From: Dioscorea cayenensis subsp. rotundata
Lineage: Eukaryota; Streptophyta; Magnoliopsida; Dioscoreales; Dioscoreaceae
Length of the DNA stretch: 64,000 nt
Direction of reading: 5' to 3'
Assembly (NCBI RefSeq): GCF_009730915.1
Contig: NC_052481.1
Location: 22,270,233 to 22,334,232 of the forward strand
In this document: one piece after another, positions 1 to 9,360 of the stretch
How positions within the stretch are numbered: position 1 is the stretch's first letter
How the letters are laid out: every line of letters starts with the position of its first letter
Position numbers and translations under genes: made by a program
Notes under the pieces: model-generated
Database searches by the model: none
Told to the model about the DNA's origin: nothing
The model's input: the letters and a program-made list of their open reading frames with translations, nothing else

Positions 1-617
1 CCGTGTCTTGAACCCTCAATTATACTATCACGTGGATGTTTGTTAGGAACATGAATCCTAACGATGCAGCCTGTGATCCAAGAGAAGAAGTTCCAAAGGG
101 AGCAGCTTCCATTTCAGGGAAGGATTATGTACCATCACACTTTCTGTTTCATCAAAAGCCCTCAGGGCCTTTGAGCCTGGGGTGTTTCAATGGGATTTCT
201 GCATTGTTACTCTGGCATCTACATCAATTGTCAGGAGGCGCCTTTGTAATCAGAAAACCTTCAGAGACTTGTTTCTATTTGAGAGTATTCTAAAGCAGTA
301 TTTCTGATGTGACATAGCCAGGTGATAGAGCAAGCTGGCATGCTAATAAAGCATAGATCCTTACTGCTATATATACTAGAGATTATTATCCTAAAATTCA
401 ATAAAGCTCATGATTATCTCATTGAAAAACATACTCTCTTAAAGCCAGACAACAATCAGCATTTCATAGATTCGATTTCTAAGAAGGAAACAAGGGCAAA
501 ATTTTTATAATTGAGAAATCTTTACCATAGAAGCATGCACGTTAACTTATGCAATAATATCTTATGATAAAGCTAGAGATATACACAGGTTATATTAAAG
601 GGATAAAAAATTCTCAC
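1..617. other. Intron 4 of ABCF1 (partial)
   Basis: On the minus strand the fourth coding exon of ABCF1 ends at 618, and the next expected piece of the protein (residues after TNHLD) is not found before the left edge. The stretch is therefore intronic. A plus-strand reading frame at 36-293 is open but matches nothing I know. Confidence 0.7.
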
Positions 618-1944
618 CAAGATGATTTGTGGGTTCATCGAGTAGAAGAATAGTAGGGTTCATGAATAGAGCCCTTGCTAATGCAATCCTCATACGCCAT
701 CCACCAGAGAAATCTCGAGTTTTCTTCACCTGCATTTGCTTGGTAAAGCCAAGTCCATACAAAATTTCAGCAGCACGCTTCTCAGCAGTTGCTGCATCCA
801 TTGCTTCCAAACGCTCATAAATTCGATCCAATTGCTCTCCGCCACCATCATCCTATGCAATTAAAATAACAACACCCACATGAAAAACACTTGCAACATC
901 CAAAACAAAAAAAGAAAAGAAAAAGGAACATCCAAAATCCACATGACTCACTTGGGCTGCCAAAGCCTCAGCTTCTTTTTCCAATTTCAGCCTCTCTTCA
1001 TCACAGTTAATAACAGCTTCGAGTGAAGACATGTCTGAAGCTTCAATCTCCCGTGTGAGGTGATAGATGTCCATGTGATCAGGAATTGGGAGCTCTCGAC
1101 AGCCTATGGATGAAAGGAGTGTAGACTTCCCACATCCATTCAATCCAAGAAGGCCATAACGTCTAGAAAAATAAATAAATGAATCAATAACAATTTGCCA
1201 CGTAATTCAAGTGGATAGACAGAATTACAAACATGACGATAAAATACCTCCCATAATTGAGCTCCAGTTCAGAATCAACTATTAAATCATGACCGTGAAA
1301 CGTCAATGACAAAGACTCTATCTGCACATAAAATTCCAAACAAAACAAAAAATCAAGTTTTGGATAGTATTACAAACATCCAACAATCAAACACAGCTTT
1401 TTCTGATCAATTTAAGTGAAAATAAAACAATTTATAACAAGATTGATAACAGTAAAGCTCAAACACAAGCAAACAAAGAACAAGATTTATATAGATTGGA
1501 TCTAAAATCAACAGCTCATCAGTAGATCTAGATTTATAAGCTATCATAATCTTACAAACAACACATGATGTTCAATATAAAAGACCATAAAAATCAAATA
1601 ATACAGTCAAGATCTACTTTAGATGCATCTTTTCCTTGAGAAATACATCAGGAACAAACCCTACTAACGAATTGCCAGCAAAATAGCAACCTTTTTCAAA
1701 ACCAAAATCCAAGAAAAATAAATAAACAACTCACATGAATATCTCTAGAAAGAGGATGGGAAGCAAGAACACCAGTGCAAGTCCGATCCGATATCCTCAG
1801 CGCTCCCATCCCATTCGTAACTCCGTTCTGCGCATCACCAGCTGTTTTCGACGACGAAGCCACCGCTGCCGCCTTCCCACCTCTCTTCGCCGCAGCAGCA
1901 GCCTTCTTCGCCGCCGTCTTCTTCTTGCTCGCGTCCGACACCAT
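618..1944 (-). CDS. ABCF1: ABC transporter F family member 1 (GCN20-type), 5' part
   Basis: Soluble ABC ATPase without membrane domains, of the group that acts with ribosomes and GCN2 signalling rather than in transport. Four coding exons are visible on the minus strand: 1944-1735, 1321-1248, 1162-952 and 852-618, all with GT-AG borders and closed phases. The remaining exons lie left of the window. The start is the ATG at 1944, giving MVSDASKKK and then an Ala/Lys-rich N-terminus. Residues 1-70 end in the family signature SDRTCTGVL. Exon 3 carries the first Walker A (GLNGCGKST). Exon 4 carries the ABC signature ([16 protein letters not shown]) and Walker B with D-loop ([11 protein letters not shown]). 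The sequence is close to plant ABCF1, whose full length is about 595 residues; about 243 are visible here. Only the first of the two ABC domains is in view. The gene is head-to-head with the uL18-like gene. Confidence 0.95.
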
Positions 1945-2224
1945 CTTTCTTGCCAAAAAAAAACCCTAAAACAACATAAAAAATCAACCAAATCCAAAAT
2001 CCAAAGACAACAAACAAAAAAACAAAAAAGAAACCTAAAAACTCCAAGAAATCAGGAAAACAGGCTTCGATTTAGGGATCGGATGAGGGTTTTGAGAGGA
2101 GCTAGGGTTTTGATCCTGAGATTATTACTAATTTATTTAGGTTTTTTTTTTTTTTTTCCTCCCTCTTTCGATGAATCGAAAGAATGACGAGTTAAGAGGG
2201 TTTCGTTAGCTCAGGGCTACCAGG

Positions 2225-2232
2225 TATTTATA
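2225..2232 (-). promoter_or_regulatory. TATA box of ABCF1
   Basis: TATAAATA on the minus strand lies about 280 bases upstream of the ABCF1 ATG. That fits a leader of roughly 250 bases, which also holds a telo-box (AAACCCTA on the minus strand, 2103-2110). Confidence 0.55.
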
Positions 2233-2257
2233 GACGGTGGGATTAGGTATTGTTTGC

Positions 2258-2263
2258 CACGTG
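2258..2263. promoter_or_regulatory. G-box CACGTG in ABCF1 promoter
   Basis: A CACGTG core within TGCCACGTGTCA lies about 30 bases upstream of the ABCF1 TATA box. This is the classic bZIP/bHLH binding core. Its use here is inferred from position only. Confidence 0.4.
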
Positions 2264-2694
2264 TCAGTAGATGATGAGGTGATTGGGATTTAACGGTTAG
2301 ATCTCACCCCACGTTTTAAAAGGTGGTCAAATTTCAATTGGCTTTCTTTTCATTCTCATTGCCTAATAAATTTTATTTTATAGTATTAATTAATTTTTTT
2401 TATTAATTATATAAGTTTTAAAAGTACACATTCACTTTTTAATATCAATTTCAAAAAATTAATTCCTGATTTATTAGATTTTAAGGATTAATTAAATAAT
2501 AATTAATTAAATTTTTTTTTAGTACAAGTCAGGGGGTTTAAGTGCATGTCACCTCAGCAAAATTACTATTATTTACATAAATTAATTTATTATAACCCAA
2601 CACTCATTAAAAAAGACTATCTTTAATTAGACTTCCTGTGCCTTACTCTTCCAAAAAAATTGGGTGGATTAGAAACCCATAATAAAAATAGTAA

Positions 2695-2743
<49 letters not shown>

Positions 2744-3140
2744 CTGAAATTGATTTTGAGATCAAATTAAAAAAAAATTTGAATGAGTTTAATGTCATAG
2801 TTAATAACTCTGAAAATACTAAGAAAGGTGAAAAGTGATAAATTGGAAATTAATTATAACATAGAAAAGGAATTACGAGGTATTTTAGTATTAAAATAAT
2901 ATTAACTTAAATCAATGGTGTGATTGAAAACAAAAACAATAAAATTGGGCCGCCCCAAAAGTTTCTAGCGATAAAATCATTATAGTTAATAACTTTTTGG
3001 AAATACTATGAAAGGTGAAAAGTAATAAATTGGAAATTAATTTTCACCCAGAAAATTAATTACTTGAGGTATTTTAGTATTACAATAATATTAACTTTAA
3101 TTGATGGTGTGATTAAAAATTAAATCAATATAAAATTGTG
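2264..3140. other. Intergenic spacer with a tandem duplication
   Basis: AT-rich spacer between the divergent ABCF1 and uL18-like genes, with no coding signal. It holds a (TA)n run at 2704-2742. It also holds two diverged direct copies of a ~150-base segment (about 2798-2950 and 2985-3140, period 187) sharing the core AAAGGTGAAAAG and GGTATTTTAGTATTA. Confidence 0.6.
2704..2742. repeat. (TA)n microsatellite
   Basis: Uninterrupted TA dinucleotide run of about 39 bases. Confidence 0.95.
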
Positions 3141-3283
3141 TCATTGGGCCATTACAAACCTTGACAATGGGCCCAGATAAGCCCACCAAGCTTAGGCCCA
3201 AACAACCAAGCCCTTTTGATTCCTCTTCTTCAATCCCTGAAAGCAAACCCTAGAGCGTTGTTTTGAAGACACTAAAACCCTAA
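3141..3283 (+). promoter_or_regulatory. Site II (GGGCC/GGCCCA) cluster and telo-boxes of the uL18-like gene
   Basis: Three TGGGCC/GGCCCA elements (about 3145-3150, 3168-3175 and 3195-3200) are followed by two telo-boxes, AAACCCTA at 3245-3252 and AAACCCTAA at 3275-3283. Site II plus telo-box is the known arrangement of plant ribosomal-protein and other translation-gene promoters, recognised by TCP and telo-box-binding factors. This agrees with the identity of the downstream gene. Confidence 0.6.
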
Positions 3284-3341
3284 ATAAATCCCCAATTCAT
3301 GGGTTTTTCAGTGATGAGCTGAAGGATTTGCTGCGATTCAG

Positions 3342-5015
3342 GTGATTATTTGGTTTTGTGTTGAAAAAATTCATTCTTTCATCAGTATAGATTGTGCTTA
3401 TGATCATCTCATGAATCAAAGAGTTTTTGTGTTGTGTTTTATTGAACCTTGGAAAAAATTTTGATCTAATTTATGGTTATATTTTCTGAAAACAAACCAG
3501 ACTGCACTTTGTTTGTGTTTGAATAGTGTTCTTCTTCATTTGATTTGGTTATGCAGTTATTTTTCTATGAATTTGATGCTTGGAGGAGTTTGAATGAAAA
3601 GGAATAATTTTTTTTTATAGCATTGCAAGAACAATTTTGTAAAATAAAAAAAATTATAGTTATATTTGTTGGAATTTCAAGGTTTGTAGATATGTATACA
3701 TATATATATATATATATATATATAGTGATTTTGTTTAGAGGTTTGTATTGAAAACCTAATTAATTAGATATGAACATTGTTGTTCTGTTTTTGTTCTTGT
3801 GGGTGTTTATTGGTTCAGAAGATTTCTTGTTTTGTTTGAATTGAGGTAAATAGAGAAAGGATTCAAGAGAAAAGAATGAAAATAAAAGATAGTTATGTCC
3901 ATATGATCTTCTACCATTTGCTTATCCATAATGACAAGAAGATGAGTTTTTTTTTTTATTTTTCTTAATTGGGCACTGTAAATTTGCCCTTTGGGTTTAA
4001 GAAGATAATAGTAAATGAACAAATTATCATAGTCATGAATGGATGAAACTCATAGCTTTGATTCAAACATTGAATACACCAGTTGGCAGTTGCTGTCTTC
4101 TGCCATTGTTTGATTGTAGTTGTTGGTGCAAAGTCTTGAGCTTTAAGCTGTAAATGGACACACACATGATGCAAAACCTGAAACTCTATTTGTTTAGTAG
4201 GGTTCATTTCATTCATGACCACAAATGTTTGCACTTTTATAACGTTGTGGTTATAAAACTTGTTGTTGTAATATAAAAGCCATTTAACTTTTCTTCAGTT
4301 TCACATATGGTCATAATGGTCTGTTTTAACGTGATTTTCGGCGTCACATCAGCGCCGCATCAGCAAACTTGCTGGAAACCGCCTTAAAACATGCCATTAT
4401 GGCCACACGTATTACAGGAGAAGAGTTAAGTGGCTTTTGTGTTAAAAAATTTTTTTGTGGCCACAACATTATAAAGTGCAAATATTTGTGGTCACGAGTG
4501 AAATGAAGCCTTGTTTAGTACCTATGAGATGCATGCGCTATTGTTTTGTGCTAGTGATGATAAGTTGAAATAGAGCCTTTGTGTTACTTTACAGCCATTT
4601 GCTAAGTTTTAAAAATTATTAAAAAATAAGGGACAGAAAGGTGTTAGATCGTAGTCACATACCAAATTGAATAACATTGATATCATTTCCAAGAAAGATT
4701 GGTTTAAATCTTGACAATTATGCTCTAGAGGACTAATTGGTGAATCAAGATCTGTATTCAAGATGAATATTCAACTTAACATCTGAAAATCTGAAAAATA
4801 ATTTCAGTTTTTTATTATCGGAAATAAGTAACAGCTGTAGATTGCAGTGATGAATGTTATTCATTTCTTTTGGGTGAATTTCTAGCAGCATATGAATGAA
4901 TAGCTGTAAAAAAAAACCTTAAACTCCTAAGAGTGTTCTGATTGGATGATTTACAGTGTTGTTATTCTGCTATCATAAGTTCCAAAAACAGCTTGAAGAG
5001 TGATCATGCTTTTAG
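3342..5015 (+). other. Intron in the leader of the uL18-like gene (inferred)
   Basis: A donor (GATTCAG then GTGATT) follows 3341, just after the telo-boxes, and a plausible acceptor (TTTTAG) ends at 5015, shortly before the first usable ATG. The ~1.7 kb between them has no coding signal, holds a (TA)n run near 3700-3724, and carries a MITE at 4200-4510. The borders are inferred and need transcript support. Confidence 0.5.
4200..4510. mobile_element. Mutator-type foldback MITE with 10-bp target duplication
   Basis: A 311-bp non-coding element that is palindromic almost end to end. The left end begins GGGTTCATTTCATTCATGAC, and the reverse complement of the right end begins GGCTTCATTTCACTCGTGAC. 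Similarity of the two arms runs on through most of the element. It is flanked by identical 10-base copies of TTGTTTAGTA at 4190-4199 and 4511-4520. A 9-10 bp duplication with long terminal inverted repeats is diagnostic of the Mutator superfamily. It sits inside the leader intron of the uL18-like gene and encodes nothing. Confidence 0.85.
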
Positions 5016-5066
5016 GGAATTAATTTGGAATGTCCATCTCATTATTTTGATTTGGAATGTTGTGAA

Positions 5067-5495
5067 ATGTTCGATAGGAAATTTGTTTGTGCAATGAGCG
5101 GCAGCATTCCTTCGGCTTCGTACATGAAGAGGTATGTGCTCCGGTTATTCATATCACTAAAGTATATAACTGCAAATGTTGTAGACAGGAAGAATGGTCG
5201 GATTGTTGTGACAGCATCCTCTGTCGAGAAGCCACTAAAAGCCGGACTTGAGTGCGGGCGCACCTGCAATGCCAAGGCGGCTGCAGCCGTGGGCGAGGTG
5301 CTGGCCATGCGGCTCAAAGTTGACGGTCTAGCCCGTGAAGCCATTCACGCCGATGCGACGAAGGAGGTACAGAAGAAAGGTTTCAAGAACCAGACTAAGG
5401 TCTGGGCTATTCTCAATGCTCTTCGTTCAAATGGTGTCAATCTTTTACTAGATGATGATGATGGTGGTGAGAAGCATAATGTTAGACATCAGTGA
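5067..5495 (+). CDS. Ribosomal protein L18/L5e (uL18) family protein
   Basis: A 142-residue protein in one coding exon, matching the plant-specific uL18-like family. Family hallmarks are the segment from MKRYVLRLFISLKYITANVV and then the block ECGRTCNAKAAAAVGEVLA. The C-terminus is acidic and Asp-rich. Members bind 5S-type rRNA or are ribosome-associated; a mitochondrial role has been suggested for relatives and cannot be settled here. The start is uncertain. The ATG at 5067 (MFDRKF) gives a short Cys-containing N-terminus; ATGs at 5094 and 5124 are alternatives. Two tiny upstream frames occur between 5016 and 5066. It is convergent with the HIPP gene and has a site II/telo-box promoter. Confidence 0.85.
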   Translation: MFDRKFVCAMSGSIPSASYMKRYVLRLFISLKYITANVVDRKNGRIVVTASSVEKPLKAGLECGRTCNAKAAAAVGEVLAMRLKVDGLAREAIHADATKEVQKKGFKNQTKVWAILNALRSNGVNLLLDDDDGGEKHNVRHQ

Positions 5496-6415
5496 ACTAT
5501 AAAAAGTAAAAAACTTTTGATCGTTTCAGCATTGGTCTCTTCATGTTGCATGTGCATTCTTTTATGAAAATGTTTTTTAATTAAATCTATATTTATTTAT
5601 CTAACTATAAATAGATAAAAACCTAACCAAAAATAGTTGAAAGAATAAGAATTTTAAGTTACTCTTCTTTTTTTTTACTTATTACATTTATAAAAAAATT
5701 GTTAAAATTAGTTAGTTACTTATATTTTATAAATTTTTTTATTATTTTATAAAATTAATTTTATTTAAAACTCCACTAGTGGAGTATATAATTTTATTTT
5801 TTATAAATTATGATTTATTGAAAATTATATAATTACATTATATTAAAAAAAAAATGAAAAAAATTATTTAATGATGTATAAAATTTTTAATGTGATAAGT
5901 AAAATAATAGAAAAGAGCTCTAAAACATGACAAATAAAAAAAATAAAAAAAAAATTTTAATAATGGAATCTATATGCATCTTTTTTTAAAAAAAATTAAA
6001 TCAGAACCGAACCACGAAAGCACCAATTATTTTCAGTGTTTTTTAAAACCCTATTTCTTAAAACTCATTTTTACAAAGAATCCAAAGTGAGATATTCCAT
6101 CAAAACATATAAATCAATAAAATGCACAAAAATGTGCAACTTATGTTACATGCAATAAAATTCCAGCAATTCATTTCTCCCCCCTGCAATCAAAACAATT
6201 CAAATAAAGAGCTCCAAAACAATCACAACATACACAGTAACATACCAAAATCATATATATCCACACATTCTCAATTAATCCAAATTTAAAGCAATATCAA
6301 ACACTACTTTTCATTCTCTTTACTCTCTCTTAATATATATATATATATACTACTTTTCCTCTCTTCCCTATATACCCTTCCCTGGCAAAACGGTAATAAA
6401 AGCAAACAATGAGAC
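5496..6415. other. Convergent spacer, uL18-like and HIPP 3' regions
   Basis: About 920 bases between two stop codons, very AT-rich, holding both 3' untranslated regions. I see no coding potential and no complete repeat element. Confidence 0.6.
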
Positions 6416-7750
6416 TCACATGATAGCGCAAGCATTCGGGTTCTCATCACTGAAGTACTGCGGAGCTTGCACCATATCAGAGCAGTAAACATACCCCCCA
6501 TAAAACTCCATCTTATTCACCTCCGCCACCACCTCCTTCACCGCCGCCGCTGGAGTTTCCTCTCCCTCGCCTTCCTTCTTCTTCTTCTCCCCACCGCCTC
6601 CGGCTTCCTTCTTCTCCAGCACCACCTCCACCTCCTTCTTCAGCTTCGCTTTCACCGCCGCCGGCAAAGCCTTCGCGTCCATCGTCCCCTTCGCCGTCGC
6701 CAAACCCTTCTCCCCGTCCATCTTCACGTTCTCCACTCCTGATGGCATTCATCGTAAATAAGAAACTAAATCAGGGGTAAAATAGTCATTTAGTCCATCC
6801 CATGCATAGACGACACACGCAGTCATGAGTTCCAGCTGTCAGATCAATCTGACGGCCAGAAGCTTCTTGTTCAAACGGTCTGATCCTCATCGGACGGCTC
6901 TCATGCAACCCCAATCGAATTTTCTTAAATTTAAAATTTGATAATTAATTAATTAATTACCTTCAATTTTCAAAATTGATTTCTTGATTTTTTTGTAGCA
7001 ACCTTCGCATTTGCAGTGCATGGGAATCTTCAGCACAACTGTTGACACTGTGGGCTTTTATTATTACCAAAAAAAAATTCAATTAATTAGTGAAAAATAA
7101 TTTTAAAATAATTTTTAAAAATAAAAAATAAGGCTATGAAATTACTAGTTTGGGTTTCTTCTCGTCGGCGGCGGGGGCTGGTGGTGGTGGTGGTGGTGGT
7201 TTCTTGGCGACGTCGTTGGTTATCGGATTTGGATCCTTCTTCTCCTTCTTGGCCTGCGGGTTGAGGATCTCCACGGTTTTGCGAGTGCTGGCTTCGATCC
7301 TCTTCTTCAGCTTGACGTGATCCACCATGCCGATCACCGTCATCTGCCCATTGGCCGGGTCGGTGACCACTCCGTCCACTCCTACTCATCCCATCGGAGA
7401 AACATGAAATCCATTTGAGATTCAAGAGAAATGGGTTTCGAGTTTCGATCTATGTACCTTGAAAACCCTTGATGGATCTGCGGACTTTATTGGCGCAGCC
7501 ACTGCAATGCATATCGACCTTGACGATGACGAATGCGGGTATCCCCTCCTCCTTCGGCTTCTTCCCTCCATCGCCGTTGTTCTCCTCGGCTGGCTGGTTT
7601 GGCTCCTGGTTCCTGTTCCTGTTCTTCTTCTGCATAGAAAGGAAAGGAAAGGATTGATTAGAAACTAGGGTTAGGTCATAGATTCTCAAGGGAATCGATA
7701 GGAGAGAAGGAGGAGGAGGAGGAGGAGAAGCTCTTGCTCACCTTGGCCAT
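6416..7750 (-). CDS. Heavy metal-associated isoprenylated plant protein (HIPP), two HMA domains
   Basis: Predicted 277-residue membrane-anchored metallochaperone. Minus-strand exons are 7750-7742 (only MAK, 9 bases), 7629-7458, 7381-7146, 7054-6961 and 6738-6416. All borders are GT-AG and phases close. A Lys/Asn/Gln-rich N-terminus precedes HMA domain 1 (about 35-100) with its metal motif MHCSGC at 43-48. A linker with a run of seven prolines follows. HMA domain 2 begins near 140 with PMHCKCEGC; the usual spacing is MHCxGC, so this copy has two extra residues. The C-terminus ends CAIM, a CaaX farnesylation box, which defines HIPPs. HIPPs bind Cu, Zn or Cd and act in metal homeostasis and stress; the metal here cannot be read from sequence. 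Confidence 0.93.
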
Positions 7751-7785
7751 GGCGGTGGAGCGAGAGATGAAGCGGGATAGTGAGG

Positions 7786-7793
7786 TTTATAAA
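7786..7793 (-). promoter_or_regulatory. TATA-like box upstream of HIPP
   Basis: TTTATAAA on the minus strand lies only ~36 bases from the ATG. If used, the leader would be very short, so either transcription starts almost at the ATG or another promoter element is used. Confidence 0.35.
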
Positions 7794-8347
7794 GGGAAGA
7801 GAAGAGGCCCTGCCAGCCATACGATCTCATCATTCCAAATCTCGATGCTCCAATCTGATTGATTCTCCACCGTTGGTTCTGCGCCTCGGTGGTCTTCACT
7901 AAAGACAAGATTGGTTATTCTTACCTTAAAACGGCAACTGGGTCACAGTATTACTATCCTGCCACAGAGGAAAATTACAGGGTCCTCGGTACTGTCATTG
8001 CAGCAGTTTGTTCCAATGAGTAGACGCCACGTCGCTGGTGAAGGTTAATGCGGGGAAACATTGTAAATGGGAAGTAAAAACAGGCGATGTAGTGGCCAGC
8101 GTGGCAGCATTGAGAGCCCAAAAGTAGCCTCAAGTCCAACTAATCTTAATTGGTTGATCAGGCCCATTCGGTTTATAGTAAGGTTTTTTCTTTCTTTCTT
8201 TCGTTTTATTGGGTATTATTTTTTTATATTTTTAATCACAATAATTTATTTATTACAACCTTCTCATTGCTTAAGGAGTAAATTTTTCCCCTTATTGAGT
8301 GAGCAGTTGTATGATCAAACTAACGACAATGGTGTAAGTAAGTGATT

Positions 8348-8355
<8 letters not shown>

Positions 8356-8390
<35 letters not shown>
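8356..8390. repeat. (AT)n microsatellite
   Basis: Uninterrupted AT dinucleotide run. Confidence 0.95.
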
Positions 8391-8392
<2 letters not shown>

Positions 8393-8973
8393 TTTATTGA
8401 TAAATAGAAAATATAGTATTTTGGTTGGCTCTAAATTTTGAAAGAGTGTTCTCAAAATAAATAAATAAATAAATAAATAAAATAAAAGAATAATCTGAAC
8501 TTAAATAACTTTGCAAAAAAAAATTTATGTTTAAAATACAAATCTAAACCAATTGATTATTTATTTATAAAATGACCATTAAATGACATATCACAAAATA
8601 AAATAAAAATAAAAGCGTGAGTGTAATATTGGACATCAAATGGTCTATGTATGTTAATCCTAATAATTTTCAATTAAATGATTTATAAATATAAACAAAT
8701 CACAAAATCCTATTGAATTTGTGATTTTGATTTTTTGGGCGGGAGGGAATGGAATGGCTTTATAATTTTTATTAATTGAAAATTAAAAATAATGAATGAT
8801 TTTTTCAATAAAAATGAATTTTCTTACCTCATGGTCCTCATATGTGATAATTCTAAAATATCAATAGAATGAAACATTAAAGCCACTTGTGCTCTCCAAT
8901 TTTTTTGCTATTTATTAAAATTAAAAAAAATAATTATTTGATTAAAAAACAGTTTAACAAAAAAAAATTATCT

Positions 8974-9240
8974 TATATGTTACAATAAATATTCATTTTA
9001 TGCCATTATATTATCATTAACTAGAATAACAGGAAGAGATTAATAACTTTATTCCCAACCTAAATAAATAAATAAATAATAGTCCATTCAAAAAATACAT
9101 TAAGTTCAATAAATATATATATATATATTTGGTATCTAATATGTTAAAATAAATATTTATTTATGCTATTATATTATCATAAACCAAAATAACAGGAAGA
9201 GATTAATAACTCTAATCCCAACATAATTAAAAAATAAAAA
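8974..9240. repeat. Two-copy direct repeat, period 163
   Basis: Two diverged copies share TTATGC(C/T)ATTATATTATCAT and AATAACAGGAAGAGATTAATA at a spacing of 163 bases. They lie immediately upstream of the HRS1 leader. Confidence 0.7.
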
Positions 9241-9360
9241 TAAAAAATAAAAATAAATAATAGGCCATAGGCCATCGAACAGTGATCTCGTACAAAGAGC
9301 GCAGAGCCGCGCAGCATCGCCAACGAGCGCCGGAGCTCTTCGTCGATAGAGCTCTCGACC

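Larger units (their letters stand above)
7794..9360. other. Head-to-head spacer between HIPP and HRS1
   Basis: Non-coding spacer between divergent start codons. It holds a (TA)n run at about 8356-8390, AAAT repeats near 8458-8485, and a direct duplication of ~100-160 bases (about 8974-9133 and 9137-9240, period 163) sharing AATAACAGGAAGAGATTAATA. The second copy abuts the HRS1 transcript start region. Confidence 0.65.

Noticed and set aside
36-293. Open plus-strand frame of 85 codons inside ABCF1 intron 4
   Set aside because: It matches no family I recognise and lacks coding context. A faint RVLNPQLYY in another frame recalls hAT transposases but is too short to support.
1735-2187. 150-codon plus-strand frame, Ser/Arg-rich
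   Set aside because: Antisense shadow of the Ala/Lys-rich ABCF1 first exon and its leader.
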